The notes beneath the pieces are model-generated. The model was given only the letters and a program-made list of their open reading frames with translations, was not told the origin of the DNA and did not search any database. Source: Paracoccus albus (lineage in GTDB: Bacteria > Pseudomonadota > Alphaproteobacteria > Rhodobacterales > Rhodobacteraceae). Taken from it: a stretch of 64,000 nt of DNA. Positions 1 to 9,041 of the stretch are shown piece after piece; position 1 is the stretch's first letter; the number at the start of each line of letters is the position of its first letter. Both the position numbers and the translations under genes were made by a program. The stretch lies in assembly GCF_027913035.1 (NCBI RefSeq), contig NZ_CP115775.1:3202501-3266500 (forward strand), written 5' to 3'.

Positions 1-133
1 CGAGGTAGAGCGATTCGATGACGGGGTCGTGCTGCTCTCCGGCGGTGTCGAGGACGGTGAAACGGTTGTCGGCTCTGGCTCGCAGCTTCTGTTTCCCGGA
101 CGGGCCATTGCAAATGCGGGGGCAGACAGTTGA
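1..133 (+). CDS. RND efflux periplasmic adaptor, C-terminal end only (partial)
   Basis: The open frame enters from the left edge (frame 2) and stops at TGA 131-133, leaving about 43 codons. The visible tail reads like the membrane-proximal end of an HlyD/MexA-type adaptor: a 'LLSGGVEDGETVV' stretch of the kind that follows the last beta-strand in these proteins. The stop overlaps the TTG start of a second adaptor at 130, so the two are translationally coupled. Two adaptors before one pump gene is a known arrangement for this RND subgroup. The call rests on a short tail and the neighbours. Confidence 0.7.
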   Translation, partial: EVERFDDGVVLLSGGVEDGETVVGSGSQLLFPGRAIANAGADS

Positions 134-1221
134 TCCGTTTTGTCCTTATGGCGCTGCTGTTGGCCGCGTCTCATTCCGCGCAGGCGTTCCAGCTTCCCTG
201 GGCCAGTCATGACGAACCACAAGCAGACCTGCCACCTCGTCCCGTCGTGTCAGAGATCGTGCAGGACATTCCGTCAGAGCGGCGCAGCTTTCCCGGTGTG
301 GTGGTTGCAGCGACAGAGGTTGATCTGGGGTTCCAGACGCTTGGTCGCCTGTCCTCGCGTCCGGTCGATGTGGGCGACAGGGTCGAGATGGGCGATATTC
401 TGGCCGAACTGACGCCCGACGACCTGCAGGACAATGTGCGTGCGGCGCGTGCCGCCGTGGACACGGCAGAGGTGACGCTTGAAACGGCAGAGACCGCGGC
501 AAACCGTGTTCGCGACCTTGAGGCGCGCAACGTGGCCACGCAGGCGCAGCTTGAACAGGCAGAACGCAGCCTCAGCGCCGCGCGGGCGGGGCTTGAACAG
601 GCGCGATCTGAATTGCTTCGCGCCGAGGATGCCGAGGGATTCGCACGGTTGGCGGCGCCATTTGACGGTATAGTTTCTGCGGTGCTGGAAAATCCCGGCG
701 CGGTGGTCGCCGCCGGCACCCCGATCCTTACCCTTTCCGATGAAAGCACGAAGGAAGCGGTGATCGACTTGCCCGAATCCGTAGTCGTGGGCCAGCCGGT
801 GGGGACGGAGGTCTCGATCTGGCTGGAATCCGACCCGGATACCGCAACCAGCGGGCATGTCAGCCGGATAGATCCTCTGGCAGATGCCGCGACCCGGACG
901 AGGCGCTTGCATCTGACGATGGATGATGCGGCCGAATTTCGGCTGAACGCGCTGATCCGCGCCCAGCGTGCGGATGAGCCGGGAGCCGTGCTGACCTTGC
1001 CCGCTGTCGCAATCGCAGGCAGCGAGGAAAAGCCGACGGTCTGGGTGGTGACACGTCAGGGCGACGCAGCCAGCGTGTCAGAACGCGTGGTTTCGGTTGC
1101 TGCGATTGTCGATGGTCAGGCGCAGATTGCCTCTGGCATTGAACATGGCGAGGAAATCGTCATTCGCGGTGTCCATTCCCTGACGGAAGGACAAGCCGTA
1201 GGAAGAAGGGTAGAGCCATGA
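130..1221 (+). CDS. RND efflux periplasmic adaptor subunit (HlyD/MexA family)
   Basis: 363 residues. The start is a TTG overlapping the previous stop (TTGA); an in-frame ATG at 148 is the alternative, but the TTG gives the more complete signal peptide (residues 1-19, ending SAQA). Then come a lipoyl/barrel-sandwich half (LGFQTLGRL... VDVGDRVEMGDILAEL, about 55-95), an alpha-helical coiled-coil hairpin rich in Ala, Glu and Arg (about 98-160), the returning lipoyl half (APFDGIVSAVLENPGAVV, about 170-190) and beta-barrel/membrane-proximal domains. It would bridge the inner-membrane pump encoded next to an outer-membrane channel. No TolC-like gene is visible. Substrate unknown. Confidence 0.93.
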   Translation: MIRFVLMALLLAASHSAQAFQLPWASHDEPQADLPPRPVVSEIVQDIPSERRSFPGVVVAATEVDLGFQTLGRLSSRPVDVGDRVEMGDILAELTPDDLQDNVRAARAAVDTAEVTLETAETAANRVRDLEARNVATQAQLEQAERSLSAARAGLEQARSELLRAEDAEGFARLAAPFDGIVSAVLENPGAVVAAGTPILTLSDESTKEAVIDLPESVVVGQPVGTEVSIWLESDPDTATSGHVSRIDPLADAATRTRRLHLTMDDAAEFRLNALIRAQRADEPGAVLTLPAVAIAGSEEKPTVWVVTRQGDAASVSERVVSVAAIVDGQAQIASGIEHGEEIVIRGVHSLTEGQAVGRRVEP

Positions 1222-4200
1222 CGCCCCACCGCCGGTTCAACCTGTCCGACTGGGCGCTGAAACACCGCAGCTTCGTGTGGTTTCTGCTGATCGTCTCTAT
1301 GCTGGCAGGGGCAATTTCATATACCAATCTCGGCCGTGAAGAGGATCCGAATTTCACCATCAAGGTGATGGTCATCGCCGCAGCACTTCCCGGCGCCACG
1401 ATCGACGAAACGCTCGATCAGGTGACCAAGCGGATCGAAAACAAGCTTGAAGAGCTGGATGAGCTGAAATTCACGCGCTCTGTCACCATGCCCGGTCAGA
1501 CGGTGGTGTATGTCGAACTTCTTCCGACCGTAAAGGGGCCCGAAGTTCCCGAGGTCTGGAAACGTGTCCGGCAGATGATGTCCGACATTCGCCCAGATTT
1601 CCCGCAGGAATTCGCGGGTTTTCAGTTCAACGACAATTTCGGCGACGTCTTCGGCAATATCTACGCCTTCACAACCGATGGTTTCTCGATGCGAGAGCTT
1701 CGAGACCGTGTCGACGATATCCGCGATCAGGTGCAGGCCCTGCCGCTGGCTGGCAAGGTAGAACTGCTGGGCAATCAGGAGGAGGAAATCTATCTGGAAT
1801 TCTCCCCCTCGCGGCTGGCGGCACTGGGGCTTAACCTTGATGAGGTTGTGGCGACACTGACCAATCAGAACGCCATCGCGCCATCCGGGGTGATTCAGTC
1901 GGGGCCGGAACGCATTCTTGTCCGCGTGGACGGACAATTCAGCACGACGACTTCAATCTCGAACGTCAACCTGCGGGTGGGCGACCGCTATTTCAACCTC
2001 GCCAATGTCGCCACGGTTCGCCGCGGCTATCAGGATCCGCCGGATTCTCTGTTCCGCTATAATGGCAAACAGGCAATCGGATTGCAGATCGGCATGAAGG
2101 AAGGCGGCAATATTCTGGAATTCGGCGAGCAGGTCGACGGTCTGATGGCCGATGTAGCCGCTGATCTGCCCATCGGGATAGAGATGGCGAAGTTCGCCGA
2201 TCAGCCCCATGTCGTCGAGGAGGCCGTCGGCCATTTCGTGCAGGCACTTGTCGAGGCCGTGGCGATTGTTCTTGTCGTCAGCTTTATCAGCCTTGGCCTG
2301 CGTGCCGGGATGGTGGTGACGATGACGATCCCGCTGGTGCTGGCGATTACTTTTGTGTTGATGGATTACTATGGAATCACCCTGCAACGGGTTTCGCTGG
2401 GTGCTTTGATCATCGCGCTTGGCCTGTTGGTCGATGACGCCATGATCGCGATTGAGACCATGATTTCGCGGTTGGAGCTGGGCGAGACGCTGACGGATGC
2501 GGCGTCCTATGCCTGGACGTCTATTGCTTTTCCGATGCTAAGCGGCACGCTTGTGACGGTCGCGGGTTTTATCCCTATTGGCCTGAACAACTCTGACGCG
2601 GGGGAATTCACCTTCTCGCTGTTCGTGGTGATCGCGGTATCTCTGGTTGTCAGCTGGGTGGTCGCGGTGCTGTTCGCGCCGATCCTGGGCGTGACCTTCC
2701 TGCCGAAGAAGATGAAGCACAAAAGCGAGAAGCCCGGTTGGCTGCGGCGTAACTTTCACCGTGCGCTTTACGCTGCGATGCGATTCAAGTGGGTGACAAT
2801 TGCCGTCACGGTGATCGCCTTTGGTACGTCCATATGGGGAATGCAGTTCATTCAGCAGCAGTTTTTCCCGACGTCGGACCGGCCAGAGATTCTGGTCGAT
2901 GTCGAGTTGCGCCACAATTCGTCCATCGCCGCGACACAGGACGTGTTCGACCGTCTGGAAAGCTATCTCGAAGACGATGAGGACGTGCTGTTCTGGACGT
3001 CTTATATCGGGGACGGAGCGCCGCGCTTTGTTCTGGCGATGGATGTGCCGACAGCAGGGCCGCATATGGGTCAGATCGTCATCCAGACGCCGGATCTGGA
3101 AGCACGCGATCGCCTGAAGGCGAAGCTGAACGACCTCGCCAGCACGGTTTTCGTGGGTGAGAGTCTTTATGTGAAGAACCTTGAGATCGGGCCGCCGGTC
3201 GGCAAGCCCGTGCAATACCGCGTCACGGGGCCAGAGATAGAAAGCACACTTGATGCCGCCCGCCAGCTTGCGGCGGTTCTGGCAGGTGATGAGCGGCTTC
3301 GTGACGTGGCGCTCGACTGGAATGAGCCTGCGCGGACGGTTCGTCTTAACGTCAGTCAGGATCAGGCGCGACGGCTGGGCATAAGTTCGGCTGATATTGC
3401 CGACGCGCTGTCGGTGCTTTTCTCGGGCCAGACGGTCACGCAACTGCGCGATGGTGAGTTCCTGATTAACGTGGTCGCGCGCGGCAACGCGGATGAGCGC
3501 AGCTCTATCGACACGCTGCGCAACCTGCAGCTTTCGACGGCTTCGGGCACGCCCATTCCGCTGGCGAGCCTGGCAAGTGTTGAATATGGTACCGAACAAC
3601 CCCTGATCCTTCAGCGCGACGGGCTGCCAACGGTTACGGTGAAGGCTGATATCGCCAGCGGAGATCAACCGGCAACGCTTGTCGCCGATCTGTCCGATGA
3701 AGTCGCCGCCTTTCAGGAAACGCTGCCGCCGACCGTGAAGGTCGTGGTGGGCGGCACCGTTGAAAACTCTGCTGAAAGTCAGGAACCGATTGCGGCAGTC
3801 GTGCCGATGATGCTGCTGGTCATGGCGGTGTTGATCATGGCGCAGATGCAAAGCTTCCGGCTTGCCGCCATTGTATTCGCCGCGGCACCGCTTGGCTTGA
3901 TTGGCGTGGTGATAGTGCTGGTTGGCTTCAACGTGCCAATGGGGTTCGTCGCAATTCTGGGGATTTTGGCACTTGCCGGAATCCTGATCCGAAACTCGAT
4001 CATCCTTGTGCATGAGGTGCAGAACCTTATCGAACATGGCCATGATCGCTGGCGTGCTGTGTATGAGGCATCCGACAGCCGGGCGCGGCCGATTCTGCTG
4101 ACGGCAGCGGCGGCCAGTCTTGCGCTGATACCAATTGCCCGGCAGGTATTCTGGGGACCGATGGCCTATGCAATGATGGGCGGCATTATCGCGGGAACGC

Positions 4201-4280
4201 TGATCACGCTGCTTTTCGTGCCCGCCCTTTATTGCGCTGTCTTCAATGTGAAGGCGCCAAAGGATCGGCCAGCCGCGTAA
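1218..4280 (+). CDS. RND efflux pump, inner-membrane permease (AcrB/MMPL type)
   Basis: 1020 residues, the usual length for an HAE-RND pump. ATG overlaps the adaptor stop by 4 bp. An N-terminal membrane segment (about 18-36) is followed by the first large periplasmic loop, then a membrane bundle from about 340. The proton-relay pair is in 'GLLVDDAMIAIE' (Asp406-Asp407) in the fourth segment. A second periplasmic loop (about 550-855) and a second membrane bundle (about 860-1005) complete the duplicated RND fold. It would expel an unknown substrate by proton antiport with the adaptor(s) upstream. A 999-residue open frame lies antisense to this gene and maeB and is a composition artefact. Confidence 0.95.
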   Translation: MTPHRRFNLSDWALKHRSFVWFLLIVSMLAGAISYTNLGREEDPNFTIKVMVIAAALPGATIDETLDQVTKRIENKLEELDELKFTRSVTMPGQTVVYVELLPTVKGPEVPEVWKRVRQMMSDIRPDFPQEFAGFQFNDNFGDVFGNIYAFTTDGFSMRELRDRVDDIRDQVQALPLAGKVELLGNQEEEIYLEFSPSRLAALGLNLDEVVATLTNQNAIAPSGVIQSGPERILVRVDGQFSTTTSISNVNLRVGDRYFNLANVATVRRGYQDPPDSLFRYNGKQAIGLQIGMKEGGNILEFGEQVDGLMADVAADLPIGIEMAKFADQPHVVEEAVGHFVQALVEAVAIVLVVSFISLGLRAGMVVTMTIPLVLAITFVLMDYYGITLQRVSLGALIIALGLLVDDAMIAIETMISRLELGETLTDAASYAWTSIAFPMLSGTLVTVAGFIPIGLNNSDAGEFTFSLFVVIAVSLVVSWVVAVLFAPILGVTFLPKKMKHKSEKPGWLRRNFHRALYAAMRFKWVTIAVTVIAFGTSIWGMQFIQQQFFPTSDRPEILVDVELRHNSSIAATQDVFDRLESYLEDDEDVLFWTSYIGDGAPRFVLAMDVPTAGPHMGQIVIQTPDLEARDRLKAKLNDLASTVFVGESLYVKNLEIGPPVGKPVQYRVTGPEIESTLDAARQLAAVLAGDERLRDVALDWNEPARTVRLNVSQDQARRLGISSADIADALSVLFSGQTVTQLRDGEFLINVVARGNADERSSIDTLRNLQLSTASGTPIPLASLASVEYGTEQPLILQRDGLPTVTVKADIASGDQPATLVADLSDEVAAFQETLPPTVKVVVGGTVENSAESQEPIAAVVPMMLLVMAVLIMAQMQSFRLAAIVFAAAPLGLIGVVIVLVGFNVPMGFVAILGILALAGILIRNSIILVHEVQNLIEHGHDRWRAVYEASDSRARPILLTAAAASLALIPIARQVFWGPMAYAMMGGIIAGTLITLLFVPALYCAVFNVKAPKDRPAA

Positions 4281-4352
4281 TGGTGGCGCAAACCGATTGA
4301 GGGCCCTTCGCGCTGCGCGTAGAGAGGCCGTGACATCTGGCCGGAGGACTCC

Positions 4353-6632
4353 ATGACCGACAACAAGCCCCGCACCGCCCGCATTACGCCGGAAGAGGCG
4401 CTTTCCTATCACATGGACCCCCGGCCGGGGAAATTCGACGTCGTGCCTTCGACCCCGATGGCGACGCAGCGCGATCTTTCGCTGGCCTATTCGCCGGGCG
4501 TCGCAGTCCCGGTCGAGGCGATCGCCGAACGACCCGAGACAGCCTATGACTATACGACGAAGGGGAACCTCGTCGCTGTCGTCTCTAACGGGACGGCGAT
4601 TCTTGGGCTTGGTAATCTGGGGGCGCTTGCGTCGAAGCCGGTCATGGAAGGCAAGGCGGTTCTGTTCAAACGCTTTGCCGACGTGAATGCCATCGACATC
4701 GAACTGGATACCGAAGACCCCGACGAGATCATTCAGGCCGTTCGCCTGATGGGGCCAACCTTCGGCGGCGTGAACCTTGAAGATATCAAGGCACCGGAAT
4801 GCTTCATTATCGAGCAGCGCCTGAAAGAGCTGATGGACATCCCCGTCTTTCATGACGACCAGCACGGCACCGCGGTGATCTGCGCGGCGGGGCTGATCAA
4901 CGCGCTCGAACTTTCCGGTAAGAAGATCGAGGATGTGCGCATCGTCCTGAACGGTGCGGGTGCGGCCGGCATCGCATGCCTGGAACTGCTGAAGGCGATG
5001 GGTGCGCGGCACGACAATTGCATCATGTGCGACACCAAGGGCGTGATCTGGCAGGGCCGGACAGAGGGCATGAACCAGTGGAAATCGGCCCATGCGGCCG
5101 TGACGGATGCCCGAACGCTGGAAGAGGCGATGAAGGGTGCTGACGTGTTTCTTGGCGTTTCGGCCAAAGGTGCGGTGACGCAGGCGATGGTGGAAAGCAT
5201 GGCCGAAAACCCGGTCATCTTCGCCATGGCCAACCCCGATCCGGAAATCACCCCAGAGGATGCGCATGAGGTCCGTCCCGACGCCATCGTGGCGACGGGC
5301 CGCAGCGATTATCCCAATCAGGTGAATAACGTCCTTGGTTTCCCCTATCTGTTCCGGGGTGCCCTGGACATTCATGCCCGCGCCATCAACGACGAGATGA
5401 AGATCGCCTGTGCGCAGGCACTCGCGGAACTGGCAAGAGAGGATGTGCCGGATGAAGTCGCCGTCGCCTATGGGCGCAAGCTGCAATTCGGCCGCGACTA
5501 TATCATCCCCACGCCATTTGATCCCCGTCTGATCCATGTCGTGCCGCCCGCCGTTGCCAAAGCCGGGATGGATACCGGCGTGGCGCGGCGGCCCATCATC
5601 GACATGGAAACCTATCGCGACGCGCTACAGGCCCGCATGGACCCGACGGCGGCAATTCTTCAGGGCATTCACGCCCGCGCAAGGCAGCGACAGGCGCGGA
5701 TGATCTTCGCTGAAGGCGACGATCCGCGTGTTCTGCGTGCGGCCGTGGCCTGGCAGCGGGGCGGCATGGGCGCGTCCATCGTGGTGGGTCGCGAGGACGA
5801 TGTGCGCAAGAAGCTGGAAGCAGCCGGGTTGGGCGATGCCGTGCGCGAACTGACGGTCGTGAACGCGGCCAATACGCGGCACCTCGATGCCTATCATGAT
5901 TTCCTTTACGCTAGGTTGCAGCGCAAGGGCGTCGACCGCGAGGACGCGCATAAAGAGGTCAACCGCGACCGTCACATTTTTGCCTCGCTGATGCTGGCGC
6001 ATGGGCATGGCGACGGGCTGGTGACGGGTGCGACACGCAAGAACGCGCATGTGCTGTCCCAGATCGGGCAGGTTTTCGATGTGCGCCCTCAGGACGGGAC
6101 GGTCGGCATTACGGCTGTCCTGCACAAGGGCCGGATCGTGCTGATCGGCGATACTCTGGTTCATGAATGGCCCGAGGCCGAGGATCTGGCCGATATCGCC
6201 GTGCGTGGTGCCCATGTCGCCCGCCATCTGGGGCTGGAGCCTCGCGTGGCCTTCCTGTCCTTCTCGAATTTCGGCTATCCGATTTCGGAACGGGCCGAGA
6301 AAATGGCAGAGGCGACCCATGTCCTCGACCGGCGCGGCGTCGATTTCGAATATGAGGGCGAAATGACGGTCGATGTCGCGCTGAATATGGATCAGGCGGC
6401 GAAGTTCCCGTTCTCTCGGCTGAGCGCGCCGGCGAATGTGCTTGTTGTGCCTGCGCGGCATTCTGCCTCTATCTCTGTCAAGCTGATGCAGGAAATGGCA
6501 GGCGCAACGGTGATCGGCCCGATTCTGACCGGGGTGGCCAAGCCGATCCAGATCTGCTCGACCTCTTCGACTGTCAGCGACATTCTGAATATGGCGGCCA
6601 TTGCCGCAGGTCGGTTGGGTCAGGCGCGCTGA
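4353..6632 (+). CDS. maeB: NADP-dependent malic enzyme with C-terminal phosphotransacetylase-like domain
   Basis: 759 residues, the length of the multidomain MaeB type. It decarboxylates malate to pyruvate with NADP+ reduction. Residues about 1-430 are the malic enzyme part: [13 protein letters not shown] near the start, the Lys-containing '[14 protein letters not shown]', the metal-site motif '[10 protein letters not shown]', and the Rossmann stretch '[17 protein letters not shown]'. Residues about 440-759 match the phosphate acetyltransferase fold, which in MaeB serves allosteric regulation (acetyl-CoA) and not catalysis. A strong ribosome site GGAGGA lies 6 nt before ATG. It is a single gene; its 3' end overlaps the convergent TusA-like gene by 13 bp. 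Confidence 0.96.
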   Translation: MTDNKPRTARITPEEALSYHMDPRPGKFDVVPSTPMATQRDLSLAYSPGVAVPVEAIAERPETAYDYTTKGNLVAVVSNGTAILGLGNLGALASKPVMEGKAVLFKRFADVNAIDIELDTEDPDEIIQAVRLMGPTFGGVNLEDIKAPECFIIEQRLKELMDIPVFHDDQHGTAVICAAGLINALELSGKKIEDVRIVLNGAGAAGIACLELLKAMGARHDNCIMCDTKGVIWQGRTEGMNQWKSAHAAVTDARTLEEAMKGADVFLGVSAKGAVTQAMVESMAENPVIFAMANPDPEITPEDAHEVRPDAIVATGRSDYPNQVNNVLGFPYLFRGALDIHARAINDEMKIACAQALAELAREDVPDEVAVAYGRKLQFGRDYIIPTPFDPRLIHVVPPAVAKAGMDTGVARRPIIDMETYRDALQARMDPTAAILQGIHARARQRQARMIFAEGDDPRVLRAAVAWQRGGMGASIVVGREDDVRKKLEAAGLGDAVRELTVVNAANTRHLDAYHDFLYARLQRKGVDREDAHKEVNRDRHIFASLMLAHGHGDGLVTGATRKNAHVLSQIGQVFDVRPQDGTVGITAVLHKGRIVLIGDTLVHEWPEAEDLADIAVRGAHVARHLGLEPRVAFLSFSNFGYPISERAEKMAEATHVLDRRGVDFEYEGEMTVDVALNMDQAAKFPFSRLSAPANVLVVPARHSASISVKLMQEMAGATVIGPILTGVAKPIQICSTSSTVSDILNMAAIAAGRLGQAR

Positions 6633-6889
6633 TCGTCGGCGCGGCAGGCGTAGGCATCGCCGCGCATGACCTCGTAACGCGTCTCGCCGTCGCGTTCAGT
6701 CACGGAAAGCAACTCATGCCCGGCCTGCGTGCAGAAATGCGGGACGTCGACGGCGGCCATTTTGTCGGTGGCGATCAGGGTAACACGGCTGCCTGCGGGC
6801 AGCCCCGTCAGGACTTTACGCAATCGCAGGACGGGCAGGGGGCACAACAGCCCGCGCCCGTCAATCTCGATCTCGTCGATTTCGGTCAT
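6620..6889 (-). CDS. TusA/SirA-family sulfurtransferase
   Basis: 89 residues. The family signature is plain: 'GLLCPLPVLRLRKVL' with the CPxP motif carrying the sulfur-accepting cysteine at about residue 16, then the compact beta-alpha-beta fold expected for TusA-like proteins. Such proteins relay persulfide sulfur for tRNA thiolation or molybdenum cofactor and related pathways; nothing nearby identifies the partner. The last 13 bp overlap the end of maeB on the other strand. A further Cys sits in 'VPHFCTQAGHE'. Confidence 0.88.
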   Translation of the reverse strand: MTEIDEIEIDGRGLLCPLPVLRLRKVLTGLPAGSRVTLIATDKMAAVDVPHFCTQAGHELLSVTERDGETRYEVMRGDAYACRADDQRA

Positions 6890-6929
6890 GCGGCATCGCC
6901 GGTTTCCGGCTGATCAAGCCATGCAAGCA

Positions 6930-7553
6930 TCAGCGCCGGCGGTCGCGGCGCGAGCTCATGGGCTGAAACGCAACGCCGACATGGGCCTCGCAATAGGGTT
7001 TGCCTGCCTGGCTGGGCAAGCCGCAGAACCAGAACCTTTCGGTTGCCGGATCGCCGATCGGCCATTTGCAGGTGCGTTCGGTCAGTTCCATCAGCGACAG
7101 CTTACGGGCCTTCTTCTCGACCTCGCGCACATTGGCCAAAGCTTCCGGGCTGATTTCATTCGCGGAAGGCTGCGGCGGCAGCGGCTGGCCCGCTGGCACG
7201 ATAGGCCGCCGGTTAGAGAAAGAGACCGTTGCAGGCGGTTCTGCCGATTGGGTCGATGGCTCCGGCTCTGCCGGGGCGGGCTTGGCCTCGGCCTTTGCTG
7301 GTTCTGCCTTGGGCGCAGGTTTCGCCTTTGGCGCGGGCTTGGCCTTGGCCTCGGCTTTTGCCGGTTCTGCCTTCGGTGCAGAAGTCGATGCCTCTGCCTC
7401 CGGCTCATCCCGGTTGGACAGGCCGAGGCGGTGAACCTTGCCGATCACCGCATTGCGCGTGACGCCGCCCAGCTCTTTCGCGATCTGGCTGGCGGACTGG
7501 CCTTCGGACCACATCCGCTTCAGCGTTTCGACCCGTTCGTCGGTCCAGGACAT
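6930..7553 (-). CDS. gcrA: GcrA cell-cycle regulator
   Basis: Start chosen at the ATG giving 'MSWTDERVETLKRMW', the family N terminus; the frame extends 10 codons upstream without support. 207 residues. Residues 1-45 form the helix-turn-helix ('GQSASQIAKELGGVTRNAVIGKVHRLGL' region), the part that in Caulobacter recognises methylated GANTC promoters with sigma-70. A low-complexity Ala/Lys/Pro/Glu linker (about residues 55-105) is built from near-duplicate DNA around 7270-7385. The C-terminal zone carries Cys/His residues ('TCKWPIGDP', 'FCGL', 'YCEAHV') found in the conserved sigma-interacting domain. Expected to time cell-cycle genes with CcrM methylation. Confidence 0.94.
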   Translation of the reverse strand: MSWTDERVETLKRMWSEGQSASQIAKELGGVTRNAVIGKVHRLGLSNRDEPEAEASTSAPKAEPAKAEAKAKPAPKAKPAPKAEPAKAEAKPAPAEPEPSTQSAEPPATVSFSNRRPIVPAGQPLPPQPSANEISPEALANVREVEKKARKLSLMELTERTCKWPIGDPATERFWFCGLPSQAGKPYCEAHVGVAFQPMSSRRDRRR

Positions 7554-7662
7554 ATCGGCCTTTCCGGCGGATCGTCCGCCCATCTTGCATTTTCAGACTT
7601 GCCCGGTCACACCGGGAATGCCCAGAAATATCCTGCCCCGCCTGCCAATTCAAGAAGCCGAC

Positions 7663-8481
7663 ATGACTGAATCTGACACGATTTCCCGCCAACCCATGGG
7701 TTCCCGCCGATTCGGGCGGATAAACTGGCTGGGTCTGTACACCTTGTCCCGCCGCGAGATCATGCGATTCATGGCCGTCTGGCAGCAAACGATCTTTGCG
7801 CCCTTGATGACGGCGGGGCTGTTTGTCATCGTTTTCAGCGTCGCCCTCGGGCGAGGCGACAGAGAGATCATGGGCCTGCCCTATCTCGCCTTTCTTGGCC
7901 CCGGCATTCTGATGATGTCGGTCATCCAGAACAGTTTTGCCAACACGTCGTCCAGCATCGTTTCGTCGAAAATGCAGGGCAATATCGTCGACACGCTGAT
8001 GCCGCCCCTTTCGGGCGGAGAGATTTTGGCAGGTTACCTGATTGGTGCCGTCGCCCGTGCGGGACTTGTCGCCGTGGTCATCGGCGCGGGCATGGCGCTG
8101 CTGTTGGGTCAGCTTCCCGAACATCCCGTAATTGCGGTGGCTTTCGTTGTCCTTGGTGCACTCCTCATGGGCGGGCTGGGTCTGCTGGGTGGCATCCTCG
8201 CGCAGAAATTCGACCAGATGGCGGCGATTTCCAATTTCATCGTGACACCGCTCAGCTTCCTTTCCGGCACATTCTACTCGATCGAGGCGCTGCCACCCTT
8301 TTTTCGCGCGATCAGCCATGCCAACCCGATCTTCTATCTGATAGACGGTGCCCGCTTCGGATTCACAGGCGTCAGCGATGCAAGCCCGGTCTTGGGCTTC
8401 GTGGTCTGCCTGCTGGTCGTCATCGCGGTCTGTACACTGGCGTGGTGGCTTCTGCGCAGTGGATACCGGTTGAAACCATGA
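7663..8481 (+). CDS. ABC-2 type transporter permease
   Basis: 272 residues from the ATG of 'MTESDTISRQPMG'; a longer upstream frame runs antisense through gcrA and is rejected. Six or so hydrophobic segments fit an ABC-2 membrane domain: an amphipathic N terminus, then segments at about 50-70, 85-105, 130-160, 170-195, 205-225 and 245-265, with the family-typical 'LSFLSGTFYSIEALPP' near the end. No ATP-binding subunit lies beside it, which is odd since they are normally paired; the partner must be elsewhere or shared. The stop overlaps the next ATG (ATGA). Confidence 0.88.
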   Translation: MTESDTISRQPMGSRRFGRINWLGLYTLSRREIMRFMAVWQQTIFAPLMTAGLFVIVFSVALGRGDREIMGLPYLAFLGPGILMMSVIQNSFANTSSSIVSSKMQGNIVDTLMPPLSGGEILAGYLIGAVARAGLVAVVIGAGMALLLGQLPEHPVIAVAFVVLGALLMGGLGLLGGILAQKFDQMAAISNFIVTPLSFLSGTFYSIEALPPFFRAISHANPIFYLIDGARFGFTGVSDASPVLGFVVCLLVVIAVCTLAWWLLRSGYRLKP

Positions 8482-8873
8482 GCCATCTTGCCCTGATCAC
8501 CCTTGTCATCGACGATTATGACCGTGCGATCGATTGGTTCCGGCGAGCTCTGAATTTCGATCTGGTCGAGGACAGCCCTTCGCTGACCGATGACGGGCGT
8601 CCGAAACGCTGGGTCGTCGTCGCGCCGAAGGGTGGGGGCTGTGCCATTCTTCTGGCCCGTGCCAATGGGGAAAGGCAGCAGGGTTTTATCGGTAATCAGA
8701 CCGGCGGGCGCGTCGGGTTCTTCCTGCACTCTGATGATTACGACGCGGATCACGCCCGTATGCTGGCCGAAGGCGTGCATTTCGAAGAAACCCCGCGCGA
8801 GACCGAATATGGCCGTGTCGCGAAGTTCCGCGACCTCTGGGGCAATCGCTGGGATCTCTGGCAGCGAAAATAG
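8478..8873 (+). CDS. VOC-family (glyoxalase/bleomycin-resistance fold) protein
   Basis: 131 residues, one vicinal-oxygen-chelate domain. It opens with 'MSHLALITLVIDDYDRAIDWFRRAL', the usual first beta-alpha unit, and ends in 'YGRVAKFRDLWGNRWDLWQ', the usual last strand with a Glu/His-type metal ligand region. Overlaps the permease stop by 4 bp, so the two are probably co-transcribed, though no functional link is evident. Substrate cannot be told from sequence; members include lyases, dioxygenases and resistance proteins. Confidence 0.85.
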   Translation: MSHLALITLVIDDYDRAIDWFRRALNFDLVEDSPSLTDDGRPKRWVVVAPKGGGCAILLARANGERQQGFIGNQTGGRVGFFLHSDDYDADHARMLAEGVHFEETPRETEYGRVAKFRDLWGNRWDLWQRK

Positions 8874-9041
8874 CGCTTGCCGTCACGTCGCTTTTGCCCC
8901 ATTCAATCCGCATGATCGTATGGACTGCCCTTATTGCCTGTCCCCGACGCCGCTGAGGCGTATGATCCCGCATGTCCGGCGGTTACACGGGCGCAATCCA
9001 TCTGCTATCCCGACCCAAGGCCAGCCTGAAGGAGCCTTCTC

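Noticed and set aside
2538..5537. A 999-codon open frame antisense to the RND pump and maeB
   Set aside because: It crosses two clearly coding genes, has no ribosome site or protein-family features, and is His/Arg-rich as expected for a GC-skew artefact.
7612..7640. Possible third copy of the dispersed repeat ('gcccagaaatatcctgcccc')
   Set aside because: Only a short AAATA-CCT resemblance; the hairpin is missing.
8874..9041. Short open frame with a CPYC motif before argD
   Set aside because: It reads into argD in another frame and has no ribosome site.
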